A DNA stretch of 64,000 bases from Halotia branconii CENA392 (GTDB lineage: Bacteria > Cyanobacteriota > Cyanobacteriia > Cyanobacteriales > Nostocaceae): NCBI RefSeq assembly GCF_029953635.1, contig NZ_CP124543.1, forward strand, positions 2,707,455 to 2,771,454, written 5' to 3'. A program made the position numbers and the translations under genes. The notes under the pieces are model-generated. The model saw only the letters and a list, made by a program, of their open reading frames with translations. It was not told the origin of the DNA and did no database searches. The stretch's first letter is position 1. The number at the start of each line of letters is the position of its first letter. This document shows positions 55,487 to 63,775 of the stretch, one piece after another.

Positions 55487-55549
55487 ATCTATTTGCACTT
55501 TAACTGCATCGCTGATACGAATATATAAAGGGTCATTGGTGAATGGCAC
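55434..55549 (-). pseudogene. Gene fragment of unknown family joined to the IS end
   Basis: On the minus strand, GTG at 55549 starts VPFTNDPLYIRISDAVKVQI, then DLAAENAIAAERDTEKIA, and the frame is broken where the IS remnant begins. It is protein-like but unidentified. Confidence 0.35.
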
Positions 55550-55746
55550 TAAAAAAAGCTATAAAGCTTACCATTGAAGGAGAACAAAAATTTCTGCACT
55601 GAAGTATGGATATTCGCGTACCAGAATGTGTTCGTCCACTGTTAGCTGATTATTTATTGTCAATCGCTCAAATTAATTCTCATCTTTTCAGCAGCTTTGA
55701 TAACAAAAGGCTTTATCTGCTTGAATTACACCTCGTTGTCACCCCC
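55550..55746. other. Junction region with small gene scraps
   Basis: The + strand at 55606-55700 reads MDIRVPECVRPLLADYLLSI and AQINSHLFSSF after a GAAGGAG site, reminiscent of the N-terminus of aminoglycoside-type nucleotidyltransferases. The frame then loses any resemblance. Not called as a gene. Confidence 0.3.
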
Positions 55747-56646
55747 TCACATCATGCGGTCTGCCAGCGATTTTGCAGCGATTGCGTTTAGGTCAGCTAC
55801 TATTTGCTGCGGAAGTTGCAGCGCCGCAGCTTTGATATTCTCACGCAGATGTTCAACCGATGACGTGCCGGGAATCAGCAAGATGTTGGGGGAATGCTGA
55901 AGCAACCATGCCAGCGCTACTTGCATCGGTGTTGCGTCTAAAGATTTGGCGGTGCTTTCAAGCACAGAGGATTGTAGCGGCGTGAATCCACCCAGGGGGA
56001 AGAACGGCACATAAGCAATGCTCTGCTGTGCGAGATCGTCGATGAAAGCATCATCTTTGCGATGTGCTACGTTGTATTGGTTCTGCACACAGACAATTTC
56101 TGCGATTTTTTGCGCCTCTGCTAACTGTATAGGCGTGACATTGCTCAAACCGAGGTGACGAATTAATCCCTGCTTCTTAAGTTCGGCTAAGGTCGTTAGC
56201 GGCTCGACGAGAGAACCCTCAGATACTCCCTGAGTGTCACCCATCAAGCGGAGATTGACGACATCGATCGTATCGAGTCCAAGGTTACGCAGGTTATCGT
56301 GAATAGCCTCGGTCAGATCCTGCCGCGACATCGCCGGAATCCACGATCCATCTTCAGGACGACGCGCCCCGACCTTGGTTACAATCACTAAATCTTTCGG
56401 GTAAGGATGCAGTGCTTGTCGGATAATCTGATTCGTGATGTGAGGGCCGTAGAAGTCGCTGGTATCTATATGATTAATGCCGAGTGCGATCGCTTCGCGT
56501 AAAACAGCAATGGCTGCATCTACATCACATGGCGCACCCATTACATTTGAACCCGTCAGTTGCATAGCACCATAGCCTATGCGCTTTACTGTGATTGAGG
56601 TGTTCGGCAGCGTCAAAGAGCCGCCAAGGTTGGTTTGCTCAGACAT
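55747..56646 (-). CDS. Aldo/keto reductase family oxidoreductase
   Basis: A 299-aa (beta/alpha)8 NADPH-dependent reductase. 'RIGYGAMQLTG' opens the barrel, and 'INHIDTSDFYGPHITNQII' holds the catalytic Asp and Tyr. The Lys lies in 'DLVIVTKVG', and 'LLIPGTSSVEHLREN' is the NADPH phosphate-binding segment near the C-terminus. It reduces aldehydes or ketones; the physiological substrate is unknown. It lies 184 bases after an MDR-type gene in the same direction, with an AraC-type regulator divergent from that gene. The cassette appears richer in G+C than its surroundings. Confidence 0.92.
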   Translation of the reverse strand: MSEQTNLGGSLTLPNTSITVKRIGYGAMQLTGSNVMGAPCDVDAAIAVLREAIALGINHIDTSDFYGPHITNQIIRQALHPYPKDLVIVTKVGARRPEDGSWIPAMSRQDLTEAIHDNLRNLGLDTIDVVNLRLMGDTQGVSEGSLVEPLTTLAELKKQGLIRHLGLSNVTPIQLAEAQKIAEIVCVQNQYNVAHRKDDAFIDDLAQQSIAYVPFFPLGGFTPLQSSVLESTAKSLDATPMQVALAWLLQHSPNILLIPGTSSVEHLRENIKAAALQLPQQIVADLNAIAAKSLADRMM

Positions 56647-56830
56647 ATTGCGACTTTCTCTAAGAATTTTTTAGTGATTTACAGCGATTTTCAGGTAAAT
56701 GAACCACACTATTTTTATCTCACGCAAAGACGCAAAGACGCAAAGGAAGAAAAGAAGAAACAAGACTGTGGTCTAAATACATGAAAACTGCTGTAATGAA
56801 GGTAATCCAGCATCATTATTCAATAGACTC

Positions 56831-57796
56831 TTATTCGCCGCTGACGCGCAACACGATTTTACCTAGATAATGCTGTTTCATCGCTGACTGCGCTTGCGCC
56901 GCTTCTTCCAGCGCAAACGTCTGCGCGATGTGAATTTGAAACTCACCCATGTCGATTAATCGGTTGAGTTCGTCTAACAACATCCGGTTAGCGAAGCCAT
57001 TTGCCTGCTTGAGTTCCACACCTGAGGGTGCTTTAGGTTCGGGCATCACGCCATTAGGAAAGGAGACGATCCCGCCCTGACGCACTAAACTCAGCGTCGA
57101 TTGAACGGTGTCGCCGCCCACTAGCACCAGTGCAGCATCAAAGCCATTAGGCGCAAAGGCACGGGCGCGTTGCACAACGTCGTCGCTGTGTCCGTCTACT
57201 GCTTCATCCGCCCCCAACTGTTTAACCAGAGCTACACCGTCTGCACCCGATGCGATCGCGAAAACGTTCGTGCCCATGCGTTTAGCTAGTTGTAGCGCAA
57301 CGTGACCGACACCACCGCTTGCGCCCCACAGCATCAATTTAGTTTTGTCACTTATCTCCAGCGTCTGCAAATTACTGAGCGCCGTTATACCAGCAATGGG
57401 TAGCCCACCCGCCATCACCATATCGAGACTATCGGGCATCGGTGCAACCGTTTTTTCCGAGACAACGACGTACTGGGCATAGCTACCGCCTTTGTCGTTC
57501 ATGAAGCTCTGAGCGTAAACGCGATCGCCAACACTAAAACGCTCAACGTCATCGCCAATCGCAATAATAGTGCCTGCACACTCGCCCCCTAATACACGCG
57601 GAAAGTAAACTTCGTTATACACCAGATTGCCTTCCCGCTCCATCTCATCCCAGATACCAACTCCGGCAATCTCGATGCGAATCAAAACTTCGCCTGTGTC
57701 CACCGTAGGCACAGGTAAGGTATGCAAAGTCAGCTTGTCAGCATGACCGAACTCGTCCACCGCCATTGCTTTCATTTGTTGGGGAGTATTTTGCAT
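56831..57796 (-). CDS. Zinc-independent MDR family NADP-dependent oxidoreductase (quinone reductase-like)
   Basis: A 321-aa medium-chain dehydrogenase/reductase. 'GVGIWDEMEREG' and 'PRVLGGECAGTIIAIGDDVE' form the GroES-like domain, and 'LMLWGASGGVGHVALQLAKR' the NADPH Rossmann loop (AxGGVG). The ends are 'MAVDEFGHADKLTL' and 'AMKQHYLGKIVLRV'. Cys ligands for structural zinc are absent, as in quinone reductases and enoyl reductases. It probably detoxifies quinones or unsaturated aldehydes. It is divergent from the AraC-type gene, which likely controls it. Confidence 0.9.
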   Translation of the reverse strand: MQNTPQQMKAMAVDEFGHADKLTLHTLPVPTVDTGEVLIRIEIAGVGIWDEMEREGNLVYNEVYFPRVLGGECAGTIIAIGDDVERFSVGDRVYAQSFMNDKGGSYAQYVVVSEKTVAPMPDSLDMVMAGGLPIAGITALSNLQTLEISDKTKLMLWGASGGVGHVALQLAKRMGTNVFAIASGADGVALVKQLGADEAVDGHSDDVVQRARAFAPNGFDAALVLVGGDTVQSTLSLVRQGGIVSFPNGVMPEPKAPSGVELKQANGFANRMLLDELNRLIDMGEFQIHIAQTFALEEAAQAQSAMKQHYLGKIVLRVSGE

Positions 57797-58055
57797 AAAT
57801 AGGTTCTCCTGCTAATTGCTTGAGTTGTTATTGAGGGGTTCAAAAGCGTAAAACTGCTGACAAAGTTTGTTTGGACAGATTGCTATTTCCTCTAAGAAGT
57901 TTTTAATTGTTTCACAAAAGAAATAACGTTTTGCACCAGATGCTTTCATCCTACAAATTCGATCCAGCATTTCCAATGCCTAAAGCTCTTTAATTCTTGC
58001 CTAATTCTCTAGCATGGATAATTTGAAGACATTCTATAATCTTGTAGGGCATTGA

Positions 58056-58994
58056 ATGAGTCGAGGCTTTACCATGACAGTCAAAATCCCCAATTCTGAG
58101 ATAGTTGTAGATCGGTGCCAAGCGCTGGCGACATTAGTGGCGCGGCACACCGAACTCAATGGCAACCGGATCTATCCAACTGCGATCGCACCATTGAGCT
58201 TTTCGCGCTCGGATGCGTCCTCTGCCATCGTCTACCAGGATTATGAACCAGGTCTGGCCATTCTCGTTCAAGGCAAGAAAGACATGGTGTTAGGGAAGGA
58301 AATGTATGCCTATGAGGCAGGGCAATGTCTTGTTGTCTCAGTCGATCTTCCCCTCGGTAGATGTATTGTTGAGGCGACACCCAATCGACCGTATTTAGGA
58401 TTAAAGCTGACCCTAGATCCAATGCAACTGTGTGAAATGGTTACTCAAATGAATCTCAGTTCAGCGAAGAAAGAGAACTCTGTCCGAGGCTTGTTTGTAA
58501 GTAACGCTGATGCCACGTTGCTTGACTGTGCCCTTCGCCTTACTAAGCTTTTAGATACACCACAAGATATTCCCATGCTGGCACCAATGATCGTTCGGGA
58601 ACTTTACTACCGTCTACTGATGGGGGAACAAAGTGAAGCCGTGCGCCAAATTGCTACATCTGGTAGTAGTATGCAGCGAATCGCTTTAGCGATCAAACAG
58701 ATCAAGTCTAAGTTTACTCAGCCTATGCGAGTTGAAGACTTAGCAAAGCAAGTGAGAATGTCTACTTCGTCGTTTCATCAGCACTTCAAGCAAGTGACCT
58801 CAATGAGTCCACTTCAATATCAAAAGCAGTTAAGACTCTCAGAAGCCCGTCGCCTGATGCTGACGGAAGGTTGCGATGCCACCTCTGCTGCCTATCAGGT
58901 CGGGTACGAAAGTCCCTCACAGTTCAGCCGGGAATATTCTCGTCTGTTTGGTGCGCCACCAATGCGAGACATCAAACGACTACAATCGGCTTGA
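58056..58994 (+). CDS. AraC family transcriptional regulator (AraC_N type)
   Basis: A 312-aa regulator. The N-terminal AraC_N/cupin domain has 'PTAIAPLSFSRSD', 'VYQDYEPGLAILVQGKKDM' and 'LVVSVDLPLGRCIVEATP'. The C-terminal double HTH spans about 210-310 ('MRVEDLAKQVRMSTSSFHQH', 'AAYQVGYESPSQFSREYSRL'). E. coli YqhC has the same architecture and controls the aldehyde reductases yqhD and dkgA. The neighbours here, an MDR enzyme and an aldo/keto reductase, fit the same logic. A start at 58074 (MTVKIPNSE) is also possible. Its 3' end collides with a truncated parE. Confidence 0.92.
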   Translation: MSRGFTMTVKIPNSEIVVDRCQALATLVARHTELNGNRIYPTAIAPLSFSRSDASSAIVYQDYEPGLAILVQGKKDMVLGKEMYAYEAGQCLVVSVDLPLGRCIVEATPNRPYLGLKLTLDPMQLCEMVTQMNLSSAKKENSVRGLFVSNADATLLDCALRLTKLLDTPQDIPMLAPMIVRELYYRLLMGEQSEAVRQIATSGSSMQRIALAIKQIKSKFTQPMRVEDLAKQVRMSTSSFHQHFKQVTSMSPLQYQKQLRLSEARRLMLTEGCDATSAAYQVGYESPSQFSREYSRLFGAPPMRDIKRLQSA

Positions 58995-59245
58995 TGACCT
59001 TGCCCCATAAAGCATGACTGTTTCAGTCTAAATTTGATGCGCCATTGTCGGATTTCACCCAATCTCGATACCACTAGCTGCGTTACCTTTACCATTCCAG
59101 GAGTCTTTTGCAACTGAGCAAAAGTCACTTCGGCAGCACTTAAAAATTTAACTGCTGTATCCGTATTCCCATTGACCAATATATAATTTGCCAGATATCG
59201 TAAATCTTGCGTTGCCCGATCTTTGACAATTAATCGGTAGTTCAT
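58895..59245 (-). pseudogene. ParE/RelE-family toxin truncated at its 3' end
   Basis: Residues 1-73 are ParE-like: 'YRLIVKDRATQDLRYLANYI' ... 'VSRLGEIRQWRIK'. Normal members continue with 'GFxNYLIFYR' and a final 'VLHGARD' strand. Here homology stops near 59032, and the rest of the frame is antisense to the convergent araC gene, giving an unrelated tail. The toxin has lost its last strands and catalytic or binding C-terminus. Its start overlaps the antitoxin stop as ATGA (59242-59245). Confidence 0.7.
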
Positions 59246-59502
59246 CTGTCACCTGAGCTACCCATGCTGTTCTGACCTAAAACAGTAGAACGCAAATTTT
59301 GCCAATATTCCGGCGTTACTTCCTGTCCTTCTCCATCAATACCTTCAAGCAAAAGTGCTTCTAACTCCGCTTGTGCTTTATTTTTTTGGTCTTGCTTTAC
59401 CAAATCTAGAAAATATTCGCCAATGCTGCCATAAGCACCTGCTATCACTTGTGCTTCTACATAAACGCGCACCTCATCAGGTATATCAATACTGATATTC
59501 AT
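59242..59502 (-). CDS. ParD-like antitoxin
   Basis: An 86-aa protein with a ribbon-helix-helix N-terminus ('MNISIDIPDEVRVYVEAQVI') followed by 'GAYGSIGEYFLDLVKQDQ', the ParD/CC2985 pattern, and an acidic toxin-binding tail. It probably represses its own promoter. It appears intact while its toxin partner is truncated. Confidence 0.82.
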   Translation of the reverse strand: MNISIDIPDEVRVYVEAQVIAGAYGSIGEYFLDLVKQDQKNKAQAELEALLLEGIDGEGQEVTPEYWQNLRSTVLGQNSMGSSGDR

Positions 59503-59631
59503 CGGCGCTCCTGCATAACTACCCTCATCATTTTAGCTGACAGTTCTTATCCAACACCAGATTACAGCTAATCTCTTCTAATATTAGATGGGTTAACTCA
59601 AAATCGCTTGAATTTTTTGTGGAGAAAATCA

Positions 59632-60138
59632 ATGACCATTTCAATGTACCAAGCTTCAATACCCGTATTTATTCGCGCACTGAATAACCTTGCAAATATT
59701 CTTGAAAAAGGTGCTGCTTATGCAGAAACTAAAAAAATAGATCCTTCTGTATTAATCAATAGTCGTCTATCCCCCGATATGCTTCCATTATCAAAACAAG
59801 TACAAATTGCCTCTGACATAGTAAATAGAGGTGCTGCACGACTAGCTATTGTAGAAGCACCCAAATTTGAGGACAATGAAACTACATTCGCTCAACTTAT
59901 TGAACGTATTCACAAAACTATCTCTCAATTAAATACATTTAAACCTGAGCAAATTGACGGTTCAGAAGAAAAAGAAATTACCTTACAAATGCGTGACACT
60001 ACTGCATCATTTCAAGGAATGCCATATCTTTTGTACTTTGTTTTACCAAACCTTTATTTCCATGTCACTACAGCTTATGACATTCTCAGACACTGCGGCG
60101 TAGAACTTGGTAAGCAAGACTTTCTTGGTCAGCCTTAA
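59632..60138 (+). CDS. DUF1993 domain-containing protein
   Basis: A helical protein of about 168 aa, starting at the ATG at 59632 after GGAGAAA; an upstream in-frame ATG adds eight residues. 'MYQASIPVFIRALNNLANIL', 'LSPDMLPLSKQVQIASD' and 'LPNLYFHVTTAYDILRHCGV' match DUF1993, a DinB-like four-helix family of unknown function. His134-like residues in 'YFHVTTAYDILRH' could bind metal as in DinB proteins. Monocistronic. Confidence 0.85.
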   Translation: MTISMYQASIPVFIRALNNLANILEKGAAYAETKKIDPSVLINSRLSPDMLPLSKQVQIASDIVNRGAARLAIVEAPKFEDNETTFAQLIERIHKTISQLNTFKPEQIDGSEEKEITLQMRDTTASFQGMPYLLYFVLPNLYFHVTTAYDILRHCGVELGKQDFLGQP

Positions 60139-60164
60139 CGAGAATATGTGACGAGGTGATGCTG

Positions 60165-60218
60165 AAGTTTGCTCAATTGGTGGCATCTGCGCCTGATTAG
60201 ATGACGTGGATAGGGTGA
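60165..60218 (+). pseudogene. Decayed short coding fragment, copy 1
   Basis: The frame reads FAQLVASAPD, then TAG, then MTWIG and TGA. It matches FAQLVSAAPDWVAWMG at 63694-63771. Both copies lie at the 3' side of minus-strand genes. Confidence 0.35.
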
Positions 60219-60249
60219 AAATTTTGAGTTTTGAGAGCGAACGAATTTA

Positions 60250-60525
60250 TCAATAATTCTTCTGTTGCTCATCTACAAAACACCACAGCCATTCTTCTCC
60301 TAATTCTGCGGAACTAATGACGGCATGTCCACTCTCTTCATAATGACGGCGTGCATGTTGATTTTTGGAAGAGTCGCAGCACAGCATCTGACCACAGGTT
60401 TGGCAAATACGCAGATGTACCCAGCGTTCGTTAAGCTGAATGCACTCCTGACACTGAAACACAGGATAGTTGGCTTTGTGAATCAAGTTTTCCAGAGTCA
60501 CTTCATTGAGATGTTGACAAGTCAT
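60250..60525 (-). CDS. UBP-type zinc finger protein
   Basis: A 91-aa protein consisting of one ZnF-UBP domain. Ligands appear as CQH (3-5), CQEC (25-28), CQTC (41-44), C49/C50 and the later H57...H61...H67 in 'SSKNQHARRHYEESGH'. In eukaryotes the fold binds the ubiquitin C-terminus; bacterial stand-alone versions have no known ligand. Family is clear, role unknown. Confidence 0.85.
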   Translation of the reverse strand: MTCQHLNEVTLENLIHKANYPVFQCQECIQLNERWVHLRICQTCGQMLCCDSSKNQHARRHYEESGHAVISSAELGEEWLWCFVDEQQKNY

Positions 60526-60774
60526 AAAATTTTGTTGTGAATGAATAGGTTATGAGTATAATACAAGTCTGTATCTTTACAGTTGTGGCGATAATCTACC
60601 CGCCCACCATAGGTGATCGCAGTCAGCGGTGTTTTCGCAAACAGTTTATCTGGGTTAATAACTGCCGTCTCAACCTGAATCACGGAATGATTTCGCGCAA
60701 GTCGGAACGAATTAACAATACTATGGTATCGAGCGCCGATTCATCCCACATTTATGCAACACCGACAATTTATA

Positions 60775-61245
60775 TTATACCCAGCGACGCACTCGTGCCT
60801 TGTAGCACAGGTATTCATCGCCAAATTTGCGCTCCAAGTAAATCTCTTCGCGCTTAACGACTCCGATTTGCACAATGACTAAAAGGGGCAATAACAGCAG
60901 CAACGCCCAAAGCGCACTGAATAGCAAAGTGATACCCATATAAAGCAGCGTCAAAGACAAATAAATCGGGTTGCGGCTTAAACTGAAAACACCATCCGAA
61001 ACAATCGCTGTTGTCGGTTGTGAAGGGTTAATTGCAGTACGCGCGCTATTCATCGCCCGAAAAGCTGAGATTGCGAACAATCCCGCGCAAATAATCGCCA
61101 ACATTCCTAAAACTAATCCTACAGAGCGCGGCAGAAAATCGATAGGAAAAACAAAATCGAGTAATAATCCGATTAATAGCGTTCCAGTATAGAGTGCTGG
61201 TGGGAAAGCAATTATCCCAGGATTGTCCAATATCTGTTCCTTCAT
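60775..61245 (-). CDS. Isoprenylcysteine carboxyl methyltransferase family (ICMT/PEMT-like) membrane protein
   Basis: A 156-aa membrane protein with about four hydrophobic helices. The C-terminal signature SRNPIYLSLTLLYMG and 'EEIYLERKFGDEYLCYKARV' followed by RRW is that of SAM-dependent ICMT/phospholipid N-methyltransferase-like enzymes. The bacterial substrate is unknown. It lies downstream of a broken marR gene in the same direction, a common pairing. Confidence 0.88.
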   Translation of the reverse strand: MKEQILDNPGIIAFPPALYTGTLLIGLLLDFVFPIDFLPRSVGLVLGMLAIICAGLFAISAFRAMNSARTAINPSQPTTAIVSDGVFSLSRNPIYLSLTLLYMGITLLFSALWALLLLLPLLVIVQIGVVKREEIYLERKFGDEYLCYKARVRRWV

Positions 61246-61370
61246 TGCGATTTACCTCTTTGTATTCCTTTTGAATTCGCGTTTAGACAAAGGCTGCTCG
61301 ATGCTGTGATACAAAGTCCTCAGTTCAGTAAGGACTAATTAAGTGTATGTACATGTTCTTGAGAAAATTT

Positions 61371-61818
61371 TTAGGCTTGACGAAATAATGCAGTCGTTTG
61401 TATTAAATATTCGAGCGGAATGCTTAATCTTTGCTGTCCAAGGATTTCCTCAACCGTGCTTTGAGCCTGTTCCCACAGTAGAAAGGTTTTCGCAAGCACA
61501 ACTTCTCCATCAGATGTCAAGCTAATCATACGAGTGCGCTGGTCTTTTCCTGGCTGAGATTTTAACTTTGAGGTTCCGGGTTAAAGTTGTGCGATCCATT
61601 ACTAACATCTTTGCTAAGGAAGCTATCGTTCCCGATTTTGCCATCGCTACAGCCACAAGAATTGTGAATTGAGTAACAAGCAATCCACTAGGCTTGAGAA
61701 TTTCATCAAAGTGTTGCGTGATCGCACGAGCAGCCCTTTGGAGATTGAAATAAGCACATATTGAAGCCACTTGATCTAATAGATCTGAGTTAATTAGCTT
61801 AATGTATTTATTCATCAT
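61371..61818 (-). pseudogene. MarR family regulator with internal deletion and frameshift
   Basis: The first 82 codons encode an intact-looking MarR N-terminus ('ICAYFNLQRAARAITQHF', 'GTIASLAKMLVMDRTTLTRN'). After 'LKVKIS' the frame is shifted and about nine codons of the wing seem missing. The other frame goes on 'QPGKDQRTRMISLTSDGEVV' ... 'WEQAQSTVEEILGQQRLSI' to TAA at 61371. Both halves are typical MarR. The DNA-binding wing is damaged, so the product, if made, should not repress normally. Confidence 0.75.
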
Positions 61819-62520
61819 TTAAGTGTATATGCACCTATCAATCATGTCAAGATTGTCTTAATCTTTACTGTGAGCCTGTTTTATCCCAATGTTGTCAGAG
61901 ATAAATTTCCCTACATTATTCAAAAATCTAAAATAGAGATTCGCATTTTGTTTCTGCTTCTTAGCTTCTTAGTTACCTCCAAATAACGCTCTAAAGCCGC
62001 CAAAGTCGGCGAGGCTGTTGGTGTTGTTGATGGGGAGGGGAACCTTACCAGGGCAAACGCATCTAAAGTACTCTTAATCACGACCAAGATTAAGACCCAA
62101 CGAAAAATCAGTATTTCTGGCTTAATTTATTTTCCAAGGCTCAAAGCGATGCCAAAGGCAAGCCGCAAAGCGTCTACGCTAAAATCTTTGTCAATAAGTA
62201 GAGATTAATGAGATTATTTTTGACTCTATTGAGAATAAACTAGTCTTATTGACATGATGCGGCCGCCCTGGGAGCCTTACTGGAATGGATATCTGGGAAA
62301 ATGGCAGGCATGGGTTAACTTTGAGGACGGGTGTAAGTCGGTGGTGTGCGATTGGCTCTTTGCGGTGTAGTATTCTGGTTTGGTTCCTACACCAATCAAG
62401 TGTTCACAAGCGATTAATTCAAAGAATTTTGGAAACATATATAAAGGCTGTGATACCATGTCCGGTTAAAGACTTCTCATCAAGACCGCAGGGGGCAGGG
62501 AGCAGAGGGAGAAAGAGTTT
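61819..62520. other. Non-coding, repeat-rich region
   Basis: About 700 bases without a supported gene. Dispersed repeat phrases are present (AAGCCGCAAAGCGTCTACGC near 62161-62180; GCAGGGGGCAGGGAGCAGAGG near 62488). Open frames through here are repeat-derived. Confidence 0.45.
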
Positions 62521-62751
62521 TCAGGTTTTTGCACAGACGCGGGATTCATAACTAATAAGCCGGACATGATATGACATCATACTTAAGCCGTTTAAAATCA
62601 TCGCCTTTACCACCTGACCCGCACTGACTTTTTCTCCTGGCTCTGAAGACAGTAAATTATTAATTATCTCTACTATCCCAATTGAATCTACTATGTCTCC
62701 TACTATTCCTAGATGGTCAATCTTCTGAAATTCAATTTTAGCTCTCATCAA
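62521..62751 (-). pseudogene. N-terminal fragment of an IS1634-type transposase (DUF4277)
   Basis: About 57 residues match the start of cyanobacterial IS1634-like transposases: 'FQKIDHLGIVGDIVDSIGIV' and 'GEKVSAGQVVKAMILNGLSM'. The remaining 20 residues of the frame are unrelated. The DDE catalytic part is absent. Confidence 0.75.
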
Positions 62752-62812
62752 TTCTAGCCAATTTTCTCAATTATTAGTTCTTATGTACTAAATAGATCCG
62801 TTTCTTTCGGGT

Positions 62813-63130
62813 GTGACAGTAAGGGTGCGGAATGTGGGATGTAGAAATACAGGCAAAATCAGGCAAGAGTTCACACAATTTGAACAGGAGCTTACTATGA
62901 GCTACATTACCACAGGGGAGCGCATTGGCTACGAGCGAGGAAGAGAGGAAGGTGAGCAAAGTCTTGTGCTACGACAACTACAAAAACGGGTTGGGGATTT
63001 ACCAGAAGATGTCCGGGTAAGTGTTCAAAATTTACCTCTAAACCAATTGGAGGAACTTGGTGAAGCATTATTAGACTTTACAGTTATTGAGGACTTATTT
63101 AATTGGTTAGCAGCCAATCAACCAGAGTAG
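62813..63130 (+). pseudogene. C-terminal fragment of a Rpn-like/PD-(D/E)XK nuclease with DUF4351
   Basis: The segment 'MSYITTGERIGYERGREEGE' followed by 'LVLRQLQKRVGDLPEDVRVS' and 'LNQLEELGEALLDFTVIEDL' is the tail of cyanobacterial Rpn-family recombination-promoting nuclease/transposase proteins. Those proteins are about 300 aa; here the nuclease core is missing. The protein-like part starts near 62855. Confidence 0.7.
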
Positions 63131-63213
63131 GAAGTAGGAAGTTTGACTGATTATCACGTCGTGTTGAAGTAGGTGCAACACGCTATGAGATAATGCTCTT
63201 TTGCAGAAAATTT

Positions 63214-63537
63214 ATGACTGCTCTTTATATTCAAGACGAAACCGAGTTCGATATGCTCCTTGAGTCCGAACCGTTATTTGTAGTAGATTGTACCGCTGCT
63301 TGGTGCGGCCCATGCAAACTTATTGCCCCTTTGATAGATAAACTGGCATCAGAGTACAGCACTCGTGCCAAAGTCTTCAAGCTAGACCTCGATGCCAACC
63401 AACCTGTTGCTAAACGATTTGGCATTCGTAGTATTCCCGCCGTCATGATCTTTAAGCAAGGCGAGTTAGCAGAAACGATGGTCGGTGTTAAACCTTATGA
63501 AGAATTTAGCAGTACTCTCGATAAACATTTGGCTTGA
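63214..63537 (+). CDS. Thioredoxin family protein
   Basis: A 107-aa thioredoxin (preferred ATG 63214; an upstream ATG at 63193 adds seven residues). The active site W30-C31-G-P-C34 is followed by K, and the cis-Pro lies in RSIPAVMIF. 'DLDANQPVAKRFGI' is the usual central helix. It reduces disulfides in cytoplasmic targets. The sequence differs from the major TrxA and looks like one of the extra cyanobacterial thioredoxins. It stands alone among element remnants but seems intact. Confidence 0.92.
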   Translation: MTALYIQDETEFDMLLESEPLFVVDCTAAWCGPCKLIAPLIDKLASEYSTRAKVFKLDLDANQPVAKRFGIRSIPAVMIFKQGELAETMVGVKPYEEFSSTLDKHLA

Positions 63538-63636
63538 TTATCGCAGATGGAACACAGTATTTCATCTACTACTTAGCTGTTGCAGTAATTTCGAGTCCCA
63601 AGTATGCCCAAAGGTTAAAACATGGAGTGAGTATGT

Positions 63637-63771
63637 GTGGTACAAGAACTACTTAGTACACTGACGAGTGATGAAAGGTGGGGTGTGATGGTGGAGTTTG
63701 AGGAAGTTTGCCCCGATGGATTTGCTCAGTTGGTGTCGGCTGCGCCTGATTGGGTGGCGTGGATGGGGTAA
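63637..63771 (+). pseudogene. Short coding fragment, copy 2
   Basis: A GTG-started frame of 44 codons ends ...'EEVCPDGFAQLVSAAPDWVA' WMG, TAA at 63769. The last 16 residues match the decayed fragment at 60165-60218. It has no ribosome-binding site of note, and may be a gene tail or a very small gene. Confidence 0.35.
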
Positions 63772-63775
63772 TGTA

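Noticed and set aside
60552..60857. 101-codon plus-strand frame
   Set aside because: Overlaps the methyltransferase gene antisense and has no recognisable features.
62285..62551. 88-codon plus-strand frame
   Set aside because: Runs through dispersed repeats and a transposase remnant; composition not protein-like.
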